A stretch of DNA of 64,000 nt from Bacteroidetes bacterium RIFCSPLOWO2_12_FULL_35_15 (GTDB lineage: Bacteria > Bacteroidota > Bacteroidia > 2-12-FULL-35-15): NCBI GenBank assembly GCA_001769385.1, contig MEPB01000037.1, positions 138,241-202,240 of the forward strand. Direction: 5' to 3'. The notes beneath the pieces are model-generated. The model worked only from the letters and a program-made list of their open reading frames with translations, did no database searches and was not told the origin of the DNA. Positions 25,942 through 35,689 of this stretch are shown in pieces (positions within the stretch are counted from its first letter, which is position 1; each line of letters starts with the position of its first letter). The translations under genes were made by a program, and so were the position numbers.

Positions 25942-28347
25942 TTATTGGCAATATTCCCAAAAATCGTTTTTAAAGGCTCCATCCTCACCTGTTCCAATAT
26001 AAGCCTTATTCCCAATAGAAAACGCAACAGCTAAATATCTTCCAACTCCTCCGAAATTATTTTTTTGTAACCATGAATTTGAATTAGGATCATATTCCCA
26101 AAAATCATTTTTATATACTCCTGCATCGCTTCCAGTTCCTATATACCCTTTAGTGTTAATCGAAAAAGCTACTGCTCCGGTTCTTCCGGTTCCGCCAAAA
26201 TCCGCTTTTTGTGTCCAGGTATTAGTAGATGGGTTATATTCCCAAAGGTCCTTTTGATTTGCACCGGTTCCTGTGCCAATATATCCTTTGCTTCCTATAG
26301 AAAACCCAACACCTAAATTTTTGTAGATTGTTCCAATGTCCGTTTTTTGAGTCCAGATATCGCTACTCGAATCGTATTCCCAAAAATCTTTTTTATTTGA
26401 ACCATCCCATCCAGCACCAATATAGCCTTTGCTGCCAATTGAAAACGCTATTGCCCAAAGTCTGGCTGTTCCTCCGAAATCTGCTTTTTGCGTCCATGTA
26501 TTGCTACCTGGATCATATTCCCAAAAATCTTTTTTATTTCCGAAATTATCCTGCCCAACACCAATATAACCTTTGTTTCCAATGGAAAACCCTGCAGAAT
26601 AATGTCTGGCAGTTCCTCCGAAATCCGCTTTCTGTGTCCAAGAATTGTTACTTGGGTCATATTCCCAGAAATCTTTTTTATAGGGAGCAATGCCATCATT
26701 ACCTGTTCCGATATACCCTTTGTTCCCAATAGAAAAGCTCACAGCCTGAGATCTTGATGTCCCAGCAAAGTTGGTTTTCTGTGTCCAGGAATTTGGAATT
26801 GAACCAACTATCGCCTGACCATTATAAAGTATGCTACCACCACATAATGAGATCCATCCATTACTATTCCATATTTCCAAACAATGAATATCAGTATTAT
26901 AGATTTGTAACCCCTCACTTGGTGAAGTTATTGCATTGCGCTGAATTGTTGTCATTCTTGGAAAAAGGACTCCACTGGTTGTAGAAGATATTTCAATTTT
27001 TGCAGATGAATTAGGTGAGATTGTTCCAATACCAATTTTATTTCCATCATTGTAAAGATTACTATTTGCAACCCAGTTGGTTCCATCATGTCTTAATGTT
27101 TGCCCTGTTGTCCCGCTTACAAGAGGTCCGGTTGCTCCAGTATTTCCAGTTGCCCCCACAACACCTTGTATTCCTGTCGCTCCTGTATTCCCTGTTGCAC
27201 CTATAATACCTTGAGCTCCAGTCGCTCCTGTTGCTCCAACAATACCTTGTATTCCTGGTGCTCCTGTAACACCATTAGCTCCTGTATTTCCAGCCGCTCC
27301 CATAATACCTTGTGCTCCTGTCGCTCCTGTTGCCCCCACAATACCTTGTATTCCTGTCGCTCCTGTAACACCATTAGCTCCTGTGTTTCCTGTTGCTCCA
27401 ACAATACCTTGTATTCCTGTTGCTCCTGTAACACCATTAGCTCCTGTATTCCCTGTTGCGCCCATATTACCTTGTGCTCCTGTCGCTCCTGTTGCTCCAA
27501 CAATACCTTGTATTCCTGGTGCTCCTGTAACACCATTAGCTCCTGTGTTCCCTGTTGCGCCCATAATACCTTGTGCTCCTGTCGCTCCTGTTGCTCCAAT
27601 AAGACCTTGTATTCCGATCGCTCCTGTAACACCATTAGTTCCTGTGTTCCCATTTGCACCCATAATACCTTGTTCTCCTGTCGCTCCTGTTGCTCCAACA
27701 AGGCCTTGTGCTCCTGTAACTCCGATTAAACCTTGTTCTCCTGTAGCACCCGTTATTCCCACTTCTCCTGCAGCCCCGGTTGGACCATTAGCTCCGGTAT
27801 TACCGGTGGCTCCCATAATACCTTGTGCTCCGGTAACTCCGGTTAAACCTTGAGCCCCTGTGGCTCCGGTTAATCCAATTTCTCCTGTAGCTCCTGTTAG
27901 TCCGGTATTACCTGTTATTCCGTTAGCCCCTGTTGGCCCGGCTGTTCCGGAACGCTCTGAGTACAATGCGTATGGAACACTCATTAATTGTTGAGTTCCC
28001 ATTAATGAATAATTGGATCCTCCGGTAATATCCATGCTGACTTCTATAAAATAAGGACCATTTGCCCAGTTGATAGCATTAAAGGTCCCAACCGTTGCAG
28101 TTCCGTTGCCTACAACTAAATTTATTAAACCTAAATTGTTAGATGTTACAGCATGTGTTTCAGTATAAACAATAGTACCGTTTATTGTGCTTTGGTGCAA
28201 GCTTATTTGTAATCCAATAACCTGATTAGACAGAGCAACCCCTGAAGAATTACGAGCTACTGCCTGATAATTAAAACCTTGTGGGGCCTGGGCATGGGAA
28301 ATTAATGCAGTTAGAGAGAAAATAAATAGAGAATATAATTTTTTCAT
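25942..28347 (-). CDS. Collagen-like and kelch-repeat secreted protein
   Basis: An 801-residue protein. A signal peptide (1-19) leads to an N-terminal domain (about 20-130, [16 protein letters not shown]) common in Bacteroidota secreted proteins. A collagen-like Gly-X-Y region (about 135-430) is built on [21 protein letters not shown] tail-fibre-like segment follows (about 430-505, [16 protein letters not shown]), and then about six kelch repeats ([18 protein letters not shown]) to the end. There is no T9SS domain, and the protein stops at KNDFWEYCQ. Seventeen bases upstream lies a small T9SS protein on the same strand, so the two form an operon and may act together at the surface. Confidence 0.8.
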   Translation of the reverse strand: MKKLYSLFIFSLTALISHAQAPQGFNYQAVARNSSGVALSNQVIGLQISLHQSTINGTIVYTETHAVTSNNLGLINLVVGNGTATVGTFNAINWANGPYFIEVSMDITGGSNYSLMGTQQLMSVPYALYSERSGTAGPTGANGITGNTGLTGATGEIGLTGATGAQGLTGVTGAQGIMGATGNTGANGPTGAAGEVGITGATGEQGLIGVTGAQGLVGATGATGEQGIMGANGNTGTNGVTGAIGIQGLIGATGATGAQGIMGATGNTGANGVTGAPGIQGIVGATGATGAQGNMGATGNTGANGVTGATGIQGIVGATGNTGANGVTGATGIQGIVGATGATGAQGIMGAAGNTGANGVTGAPGIQGIVGATGATGAQGIIGATGNTGATGIQGVVGATGNTGATGPLVSGTTGQTLRHDGTNWVANSNLYNDGNKIGIGTISPNSSAKIEISSTTSGVLFPRMTTIQRNAITSPSEGLQIYNTDIHCLEIWNSNGWISLCGGSILYNGQAIVGSIPNSWTQKTNFAGTSRSQAVSFSIGNKGYIGTGNDGIAPYKKDFWEYDPSNNSWTQKADFGGTARHYSAGFSIGNKGYIGVGQDNFGNKKDFWEYDPGSNTWTQKADFGGTARLWAIAFSIGSKGYIGAGWDGSNKKDFWEYDSSSDIWTQKTDIGTIYKNLGVGFSIGSKGYIGTGTGANQKDLWEYNPSTNTWTQKADFGGTGRTGAVAFSINTKGYIGTGSDAGVYKNDFWEYDPNSNSWLQKNNFGGVGRYLAVAFSIGNKAYIGTGEDGAFKNDFWEYCQ
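27117..27940. repeat. Tandem coding repeat of the collagen-like region
   Basis: Nine-base Gly-X-Y units are organised into larger near-identical blocks of about 33 codons (TGCTCCTGTAACACCATTAG recurs). It is prone to length change by recombination or slippage. Long antisense frames across it are artefacts of the repeat. Confidence 0.8.
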
Positions 28348-28364
28348 GAATTGATTTTTGTTAG

Positions 28365-28844
28365 TTATTTTGTTTTTATAATTTGAAATGTTTTCATTTT
28401 TGAAGCTTCATCTTTTACTGTAAGAAGATATGTTCCAGAAGCGTAACTACTCATATTTAATTGGTAATTAATTCCGGTTGACACTTGCTGTGATCGAAGT
28501 AATTTTCCTTCACCAGAATACAACTCAATGGTTACAAACTGGTTTAATTTGTCGAATTGTACCTGCAACACATCAGTAGCAGGATTAGGAAAAACAGTAA
28601 TATTGTAATTCGTTTCACTGTTAATTGATGTAATAAGTAAGTTTGGTTGGTGAAATCCTTGAGATAAAATTGTAGTTCCATCAGTTACTGTGGAGGTAGT
28701 GGTTTCACCCAAAGTGAAATCAAGCTGGGATGTGCCATTGCTAAAATTTGTACCCGATGAAGAAATTATAGAAGGAGATGTTGTTTGGGCGACTGAAAAA
28801 TTAAAAGTGAAACCCGCGAATAAAAGAAGAATTTTTTTTTTCAT
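28365..28844 (-). CDS. Small T9SS type A sorting-domain protein
   Basis: A 159-residue protein from ATG 28844 ([14 protein letters not shown]). An in-frame ATG at 28859 would add five residues before the signal peptide. After the signal peptide comes a short region ([25 protein letters not shown]), then a sorting domain with [18 protein letters not shown] and [10 protein letters not shown]. Such small proteins often precede collagen-like genes in Bacteroidota. Here it is the first gene of a two-gene operon with the collagen/kelch protein. It may escort or anchor its partner, which lacks a sorting domain; this is inference. Confidence 0.78.
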   Translation of the reverse strand: MKKKILLLFAGFTFNFSVAQTTSPSIISSSGTNFSNGTSQLDFTLGETTTSTVTDGTTILSQGFHQPNLLITSINSETNYNITVFPNPATDVLQVQFDKLNQFVTIELYSGEGKLLRSQQVSTGINYQLNMSSYASGTYLLTVKDEASKMKTFQIIKTK

Positions 28845-28890
28845 AAATATCAAATTCATGCATAAATGTTAAAGTGTGCAAGATATAAAA

Positions 28891-28921
28891 AAACCAGCAA
28901 GGTTTAATATCCTGCTGGTTT
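28891..28921 (-). terminator. Terminator of the 28941-31364 gene
   Basis: AAACCAGCA and TGCTGGTTT form a 9-bp stem 20 bases after the stop codon, followed on the minus strand by T-rich sequence. Confidence 0.75.
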
Positions 28922-28940
28922 AAAATTAATATTTAAACTA

Positions 28941-31364
28941 CTACTCCATTACCACTATCCTCTGTGTACTTTCTTTTCCATCAATGGTAAGGGTTATAAA
29001 ATATACACCCGAATTTAATTGATTGCTTTGATTGTTCAGAAAACATTTATGATTTCCTGCTGATTGTTTTGAATTTATCATTGATTTGATTTTCACACCT
29101 AGCACATTATACACTTCCAACCTCACATCCGTTTCGGCTGAAACAGAATATTCAATTGTTGTGTTTCCTTTAAATGGGTTTGGAAAGATCTTAAATTTAT
29201 TTTCTTTTTCGAATGCTGTATTACCGATTCCTACGGTTGAAGATGAAACAGGATAGATAGAAGTTGAATCAACTGCGTAATTTAAACTATCATAATCAGG
29301 ATTGGTGGGATCCAGTATTACATCATAGGATGATGTCATTCCTAATCCCGGAATATCAGCATAAACAATATATGATCCTCCCACCACACTATTCAATGCA
29401 AGATCTCCAAAGAAATAATATCCGCTTCCATCGGTTTGGGTACTTGCAATAATTTGTCCGCCAGGATTTTTTCCAAGTTTTACATCAAGCCCCGGAATAG
29501 GGTCGCCTTCCTGCCTGCCAAAGCCTGTGCCTTCCTGTATAAGCCCACCAATAGAACCAGGGCCTGGAGCAAGTGGAGTTATTTCAACCATTGTAATAAT
29601 TGCTGTATCAGTCATACTGCAATCATGAACAATAACCGTTGCTATATTCCAATCCCATACATTACCATTATAAGTAGGAGTTAGTGTATTGTAAGATGTA
29701 TCCGCGAATGCTTTTAACAAATAATTTCCAGGATTAAGCGGGGGAGAATTGAAAATACCATTTGCATCAAGTGTTGCTACCTGAACAGAATCATACAGAA
29801 GAGTGTTCTGTAAATAAATAATTACTTTTCCTAAAGACACATTGCCTGAGGAATAAGACACATGTCCATAAATACCTGTACTTGGAATAACGGTAATTAA
29901 AATGCTATCGGTTGTGCTACAACCATTGGCTGTTGCGGCAAAAGTTACTAAATAATTTCCTGAACTGTTGTAAATGTGTGATGGATTTAGAATGGCGGAG
30001 GTATTACCATCTCCCAAATTCCAGAAATAAGTTGTTCCTCCGGCAGAACTTCCAATAAAGTCAACGGTATTACCTATGCAAGCGCTCTGATTCAATCCAC
30101 CATTTGCTGTAGGTGAACTATTTACGACTACAAATACCGTATCAGAAGCTGTGCAACTGTTTGTATCTGTTCCTGTTACTATATAACTAGTACTGGTGGG
30201 TGGTATAAAACTTATTCCATCTGTTACTCCTCCTAACCATGTATAAGAAATGGCTCCTGAACCGGTTAGTGTAACGGGATCTCCTGCACAAACAGTGGTG
30301 GTACTTGCATTGGCTACTACTGGTGGCAAGGGATTAACAGTAACGGTTTGTGTAGCCAGCGCCACACATCCATTCGCATCAGTAATATTCAGTGAGTAAG
30401 TTGTAGTTGAAGTTGGGGTAACGTTAATGTTGTTTGAGCTAAGATTACCGGGTGTCCATAAATAAGTATAAGCCCCTGTTCCTCCGCTGCTTCCAACGCT
30501 TGTTAAATTCGTATTTGTTCCTGAACAAACAGTGGTTGCTCCGTTGATGACAACAGAAATTGCGGTTGGTTCAGTAATGGTTGTGGTTGCGGAATCTTTA
30601 CATCCATTGGCATCTGTTATCAAAACCGAATAATTTCCGGGTTGCAGATTGTTTACAGTAGAATCTACACCAACATATGGAGTCCAACCATAAGTGTATC
30701 CCGGAGTTCCTCCATTTGGTTTTCCACCTGTTGCTATTGCTGTTATTGAACCGTTATATAATCCGTTACAACTTAGATTAACAGTTGTTAAGGAAAGGCT
30801 TAAGGGAGGTGGCTCGTTAATCACAATGGTATCTGAAGCTTGCGAGAAGGAATAATCAGTTACGGTAACAATATAGGTTCCCGGACTTAAGCCTGAAATG
30901 TTTTGCGTGTTTTGCAGGCCGGGAGACCAGCTGTAAGAATACGGAGCAATGCCTCCATTTGCGGTTGCATATGCAGTTCCATCAGCTGCACCGTTACAAT
31001 AAACATCTGAAGAGGCAGCGGTAACAGAAAGTGCACTCTGAACAGTAATATTTCCTGAACTCCCGATTAAAACACTTCCTAACAAAGAATCAGAAATATC
31101 ATACGCATCAAATTGAGGATTATAATTACCAGCCACATTATAAATATGAGTAATAGTAGTGGTATTATAATCTGTTACGATATTCCCATCGCCAAAATAC
31201 CATATATATTTATAGGCATTTGGATTGGTGCTGGTATTTGTAAATGTAACTAAAAGTGGAGCAGTGCCGCTAGTAGGACTTGCTGTAAAATCTAAGCCTT
31301 GGGCAAAAATATTTGCGATGCAAAAAATTGCTGTAATGGTTGAAAGGAGTAGTTTTTTTAACAT
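28941..31364 (-). CDS. T9SS type A surface protein with PKD and SprB repeats (paralogue 2)
   Basis: An 807-residue protein with a signal peptide (1-21), an N-terminal PKD domain (YIWYFGDGNIV near 55) and two SprB-type repeats (CNGAADGTAYATANGG near 124, CNGLYNGSITAIATGG near 199). Ig-like repeats and a second PKD (FWNLGDGNTS near 447) follow. From STGIYGHV (near 493) it has the same C-terminal module as paralogues 1 and 3, ending STQRIVVME. SprB repeats are known from flavobacterial gliding adhesins. A surface adhesive role is plausible but unproven. Confidence 0.8.
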   Translation of the reverse strand: MLKKLLLSTITAIFCIANIFAQGLDFTASPTSGTAPLLVTFTNTSTNPNAYKYIWYFGDGNIVTDYNTTTITHIYNVAGNYNPQFDAYDISDSLLGSVLIGSSGNITVQSALSVTAASSDVYCNGAADGTAYATANGGIAPYSYSWSPGLQNTQNISGLSPGTYIVTVTDYSFSQASDTIVINEPPPLSLSLTTVNLSCNGLYNGSITAIATGGKPNGGTPGYTYGWTPYVGVDSTVNNLQPGNYSVLITDANGCKDSATTTITEPTAISVVINGATTVCSGTNTNLTSVGSSGGTGAYTYLWTPGNLSSNNINVTPTSTTTYSLNITDANGCVALATQTVTVNPLPPVVANASTTTVCAGDPVTLTGSGAISYTWLGGVTDGISFIPPTSTSYIVTGTDTNSCTASDTVFVVVNSSPTANGGLNQSACIGNTVDFIGSSAGGTTYFWNLGDGNTSAILNPSHIYNSSGNYLVTFAATANGCSTTDSILITVIPSTGIYGHVSYSSGNVSLGKVIIYLQNTLLYDSVQVATLDANGIFNSPPLNPGNYLLKAFADTSYNTLTPTYNGNVWDWNIATVIVHDCSMTDTAIITMVEITPLAPGPGSIGGLIQEGTGFGRQEGDPIPGLDVKLGKNPGGQIIASTQTDGSGYYFFGDLALNSVVGGSYIVYADIPGLGMTSSYDVILDPTNPDYDSLNYAVDSTSIYPVSSSTVGIGNTAFEKENKFKIFPNPFKGNTTIEYSVSAETDVRLEVYNVLGVKIKSMINSKQSAGNHKCFLNNQSNQLNSGVYFITLTIDGKESTQRIVVME

Positions 31365-31466
31365 GGGATTAAAATTAGAATTTGTAATTTTAGAAATAGG
31401 TATTTAAAAAGCTAATTTAAACCTTTTTCTTCATTAAAGCATGAAATTATTGAATTCGAATATAAA

Positions 31467-31499
31467 AAAACCTGCAAAATTTTTATACCTGCAGGTTTT
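31467..31499 (-). terminator. Terminator of the 31520-34909 gene
   Basis: AAAACCTGC and GCAGGTTTT pair around a 15-base loop, 20 bases after the stop codon, with an A-rich/T-rich flank in the minus-strand sense. Confidence 0.78.
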
Positions 31500-31519
31500 A
31501 GTTTTGCGAACAAAATTAT

Positions 31520-34500
31520 TTACTCCATCACTACAATTCTTTGGGTACTTGGTTTTTCATCAATAGTAAGTGTGATAAAATAGACACCCGAACTCAAATT
31601 ATTATTTTGAGTGCTCAGACTGCATTTGTGATTTCCGGCTGATTGCCTTGAGTTTACAAGTGATTTGATTTTTACACCTAACACATTCATAACTTCTAAT
31701 GTCACATCCGCTTCAATGAAAATGTTATATTCAATGCTTGCATTTCCTTTAAATGGATTTGGAAATACTTTAAATTTATTTTCTTTTGCGATTGCAGGAT
31801 TACTAATTCCAACAGTTATAGAATAAGTGGGATAGATAGAAGTTGAATCAACCGCGTAATTTAAACTATCATAGGTAGGATTAGTTGGATCCAGTATTAC
31901 ATCATAGGATGCTGTCATTCCTAATCCCGGAATATCAGCATAAACAATGTAGGATCCCCCAACAACACTATTTAATGGAAGGTTATCAAAGTAATAGTAT
32001 CCGTCAGCATCTGTTTGTGTACTTGCAACAATATTGGTTGATCCACCCGGGTTTTTTCCAAGCTTTACATCAAGTCCCGGAATGGGATCGCCTTCCTGCC
32101 TGCCAAAGCTTATGCCTTCTTGTATTATCCCTCCTACGGAGCCTGGTCCAGAAACTAAAGCTGTTACTTCAACCATTGCAATATTTGCAGTGTCAGTCAT
32201 ACTACAATCATGTACAATAACAGTTGCCACATTCCAGTCCCATACATTACCATTATAGGTAGGGGTAAGATTATGGTAAGATGTATCTGCGAATGCTTTT
32301 AACAAATAATTCCCGGGATTAAGCGGGGGAGAATTGAAAATACCATTTGCATCGAGTGTTGCGACCTGAACAGAATCGAACAGCAGACCGTTCTCTAAAT
32401 AAATAATCATTTTACCGGAGGTCACATCTCCTAATGAATAAGAAACATGCCCATAAATACCGGTACTTGGATTTATTACTATACTTACCGCTGTTGCTGT
32501 ACTTTGGCATCCATTCAAAGTTTCTAAAACATAAAAAGTACTTGTGCTTGTAGCTCCTGATGCAAAAGTGCTGCCTGTTCCTACTGGAATTGTTAATCCC
32601 GCATCTGAATACCATGTTAATGTTCCACCCGTTCCTGTTGCTGTTAAATCAGCAATTATATTTCCCTGACAATAAGATGCAGGGCTTAGGGCTGTTGGAG
32701 CCGGTGGTGTAGGATTTACCGTTATTGTACCGGTTGCTGTTGTCTGTGTACACGTACCTGTGGTAGTTACTGTATAGTTAAATGTGCCTGATGCGGTAGG
32801 TGTTCCTGAAATTGTAAACACCCCTCCGGCAAAAGAACCTGTTATACCAGGTGGTAAACCTGTTATGCCGGCACCGGTTCCACCTCCGGAAATTGTATAG
32901 GTAATATTAGTGAGTGGTGTATTGATACATAAAGCTTGTGCATCTGTTCCCACTGCTGATGTGAAAGTAATATTAGCATTTGGATTCACTGTAATAGTCA
33001 CAGTAGTTGGCGATCCTGCGCAACCTGTTACAGTTGGGGTAATGGAATAAATAGCTGTTCCCGAAGATGGGGAAGATAATGTTTGATTAATGCTTGGACT
33101 TGCTCCTGATGTTGCTCCTGTTACATTCGATGGTGTAACTATCCATGAAAAAGTAGTTCCGGCTACATTGCTTGTTAATACAATTGAGGTATTGCCACCC
33201 GAACAGATGGTTTGTGAAGATGGTGTTGTAGTTGCTACTGGTATTGGATTTATGGTAACAGTAACCCCTTGAGCCATTGTACAACCTCCGGACAAGGAAG
33301 TTGCAGTTACAGTATAAGTTATGTTTTGTGCCACCGATGTGCTATTAGTAATTGTATTATTTAATGTGCCGGTTGATTGCATTGTGGTACTTTCACCAGT
33401 TGTGTTTGCATTATTTGCCGCAACCCAGGTAAAGGAAGATGCAGGATTACTTGTTAAAAAAATATTTACGGTGCCTCCACTACATATAGTTGCAGCGCTC
33501 ACACTTGTTATTATTGGCAGGGGATTTACTATAACAGAAGTTATTCCTGCGGAACTTGTGCAACCACCCACAGTGGCGGTTACGGAATATGATCCCGAAG
33601 CAGCAGCTGATACTCCAAAAATCGTTGGGTTTTGAGCAGATGAAGTATAGGCATTTGGTCCGGTCCAAAAATAGTTTGCGCCTGCGATTGTGCTAGCTGT
33701 CAAACTCAGATTAGTTCCAGAACAAACAGGACTGTTGCTTGAAGGTACAGGTGTTGTTGGAGCAGGGTTGACGGTAACAGTTACCGCTGTTCTTGGACTG
33801 ATGCAACCAGTTATTGTTGTTTGAACGTAATAAGTTGTAGTTGCAACTAAAGCAAGAGTTGTATAGCTTGTAGCTGTGATTAAGAGTGTTCCAGTTAATG
33901 GTGCGTCATACCATTGATAAGTTCCACCCGGTGCGGTTGCAGTTAAAGTTGCTGTGTTACCGCTACAAATTGTTTGGCCTGAGGCTGTTGGAGCAGCAGG
34001 AGTAGAACAACCGCCATTGGTTGTGTTAATAATGGTTCCGGAAATACCAACGGCATAACCATTATTAGAATCGGTAAAGAAAACAGAATTTAAAGTATTG
34101 GTAGTTCCGCTGTTTTGCAAAGCCCATGTGGCACCTGCATCATTTGTTTTAAGAATTGTGCCCAAATCACCAACAGCATATCCTGTATTTGCATCTGCAA
34201 ACCTGATTGAATATAAAGCATTGGATGTGCCACTTGTTAGTGTATTCCATGAGAGTCCTGCATCAATGGTCTTCAATATTAAACCATTATAACCGGTAGC
34301 ATACCCGGTGTTTGCGTTGGTGAAATAAACGGAGGTTAAAATAGCACTGGCTTGAGATGCCCATGAATTGCCTCTGTCAGTTGTTTTAAGAATTACGTTG
34401 CTACCAATGGCATAACCGGTATTAACATCTGTAAAAAAAACTCCATTTAAGTTATTAATTGTTCCACTGGCTCTCTGTTGCCATAAACTTCCCCCATTAA

Positions 34501-34909
34501 TAGTTTTAATAATAGTACCATTATTTCCAACTGCATATCCGGTATCTGCATCAACAAAAAATACAGATGATAAAGCATATCCCTGACTACTGCTGTTTTG
34601 CGTCCAGGTAGTTCCTGCATCAGTAGTTGACATTACTGTTCCACCGGCACCAACGGCTGTACCATTAGTGGCACTTCCGAAAAAAACCGAATACATAGAA
34701 CTGCTTGCAGTTGTTTGTAATGACCAGTTTGTGCCTCCGTTAGAAGTTGTATAAATACCTCCTGCGGCATTTACAGCACAACCATTTGTTGCACTTGTAA
34801 AATAAACGGAAGTAAAAGAGTTATTTCCGACAGTCTGTTGGTTCCATTGACTAAAAGAAGAATAGATCAGAAAACAGAAAAATAGGGTAGTAGTAATTTT
34901 TTTTATCAT
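31520..34909 (-). CDS. T9SS type A surface protein with Ycf48-like and Ig-like repeats (paralogue 3)
   Basis: An 1129-residue protein from ATG 34909 (MIKKITTTLFFCF). The in-frame codons upstream are not signal-like. The N-terminal third is a beta-propeller of about eight Ycf48/BNR repeats (YAVGNNGTIIKTINGGSLW). Then come Ig-like repeats with CSG motifs (SQTICSGNTATLTATA), and from STGIYGHV the module shared with paralogues 1 and 2 plus a T9SS type A domain ending STQRIVVME. The different N-terminal halves joined to one C-terminal module show domain shuffling within the family. Confidence 0.82.
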   Translation of the reverse strand: MIKKITTTLFFCFLIYSSFSQWNQQTVGNNSFTSVYFTSATNGCAVNAAGGIYTTSNGGTNWSLQTTASSSMYSVFFGSATNGTAVGAGGTVMSTTDAGTTWTQNSSSQGYALSSVFFVDADTGYAVGNNGTIIKTINGGSLWQQRASGTINNLNGVFFTDVNTGYAIGSNVILKTTDRGNSWASQASAILTSVYFTNANTGYATGYNGLILKTIDAGLSWNTLTSGTSNALYSIRFADANTGYAVGDLGTILKTNDAGATWALQNSGTTNTLNSVFFTDSNNGYAVGISGTIINTTNGGCSTPAAPTASGQTICSGNTATLTATAPGGTYQWYDAPLTGTLLITATSYTTLALVATTTYYVQTTITGCISPRTAVTVTVNPAPTTPVPSSNSPVCSGTNLSLTASTIAGANYFWTGPNAYTSSAQNPTIFGVSAAASGSYSVTATVGGCTSSAGITSVIVNPLPIITSVSAATICSGGTVNIFLTSNPASSFTWVAANNANTTGESTTMQSTGTLNNTITNSTSVAQNITYTVTATSLSGGCTMAQGVTVTINPIPVATTTPSSQTICSGGNTSIVLTSNVAGTTFSWIVTPSNVTGATSGASPSINQTLSSPSSGTAIYSITPTVTGCAGSPTTVTITVNPNANITFTSAVGTDAQALCINTPLTNITYTISGGGTGAGITGLPPGITGSFAGGVFTISGTPTASGTFNYTVTTTGTCTQTTATGTITVNPTPPAPTALSPASYCQGNIIADLTATGTGGTLTWYSDAGLTIPVGTGSTFASGATSTSTFYVLETLNGCQSTATAVSIVINPSTGIYGHVSYSLGDVTSGKMIIYLENGLLFDSVQVATLDANGIFNSPPLNPGNYLLKAFADTSYHNLTPTYNGNVWDWNVATVIVHDCSMTDTANIAMVEVTALVSGPGSVGGIIQEGISFGRQEGDPIPGLDVKLGKNPGGSTNIVASTQTDADGYYYFDNLPLNSVVGGSYIVYADIPGLGMTASYDVILDPTNPTYDSLNYAVDSTSIYPTYSITVGISNPAIAKENKFKVFPNPFKGNASIEYNIFIEADVTLEVMNVLGVKIKSLVNSRQSAGNHKCSLSTQNNNLSSGVYFITLTIDEKPSTQRIVVME

Positions 34910-35033
34910 TTGTCTGGGATTTGAATGGCTAAAGTAAACTATTTTACTTAGTAAGCAACGGTATTTAAAAATGAAAACACTAAAGAAGAATAACAAATAA
35001 AAATTTCATCTCGAATTTACTAATTGGATAAAT

Positions 35034-35071
35034 AAAAAACCTGCAAGACTTTTTATTCCTACAGGTTTTTT
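35034..35071 (-). terminator. Terminator of the T9SS pseudogene
   Basis: AAAAAACCTG and CAGGTTTTTT form a 10-bp stem 15 bases after the pseudogene's stop, nearly the same sequence as the terminator at 31467. Confidence 0.8.
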
Positions 35072-35085
35072 GTGAACAAAATTAT

Positions 35086-35510
35086 TTACTCCATCACCAC
35101 AATCCGTTGTGTACTTGATTTTCCATCAATAGTAAGTGTGATAAAATAGATACCCGAACTTAATTGAACATTTTGATTGCTCAGGTTGCATTTATGATTT
35201 CCGGCTGATTGCCTTGAATTTACTAGTGATTTTGTTTTTACACCTAATACATTCATAACTTCTAATGTCACATCCGCTGCTTTTTGAAATGTTATATCCA
35301 ATGCTTGCATTTTCTTTAAATGGATTAGGATAAATTGAAAAATGAGTTGTTGCGTTATAACTGGTTGTTAAAAACATTTAAGCCATTGCTTTGGGTGTTC
35401 ATCGTGTTATTGTCAAAACCACCCATTACATTATTTAACCAGGGATCTTGCGCGAATGTAGTGTTAAGACAAACTAAAATTGATGCTGAAATAAGTACAA
35501 GTTTTTTCAT
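35086..35510 (-). pseudogene. Frameshifted small T9SS sorting-domain gene
   Basis: From ATG 35510 the frame encodes a good signal peptide (MKKLVLISASILVCLNTTFA) and about 30 more residues, and stops at 35355. A second frame then reads HFSIYPNPFKENASIGYNI. A third, from about 35300, reads ADVTLEVMNVLGVKTKSL through STQRIVVME. Two frameshifts therefore split one sorting domain homologous to the three paralogues upstream. Only a few dozen residues separate signal and sorting domain, so the central part was probably deleted first. The promoter side and terminator remain. Confidence 0.82.
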
Positions 35511-35689
35511 GTATGACTTTTTATAATTTCGGGAAGCTAAAATAGTGAATAATAGTTAATTGAGTATAAAAAAAACATCAAAAAAAAATCATGGTTACCA
35601 AAAGAATCACCATTGATAGTTCATTAAATCAAAAGAATTTTAAAATAAAATTTGTACCTTAGAGTTCTTTTTATGTTGAATTGCCGAAA

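Noticed and set aside
27100-27853. Long Cys/Ser-rich and Pro-rich frames on the plus strand
   Set aside because: They are antisense shadows of the collagen-like repeat, have no signal peptide or start signal, and owe their length to the repeat period.
27100-27930. Regular repeats that could be taken for a CRISPR array
   Set aside because: The repeats are coding Gly-X-Y units in one long frame on the minus strand, without unique spacers of constant length and without cas genes.
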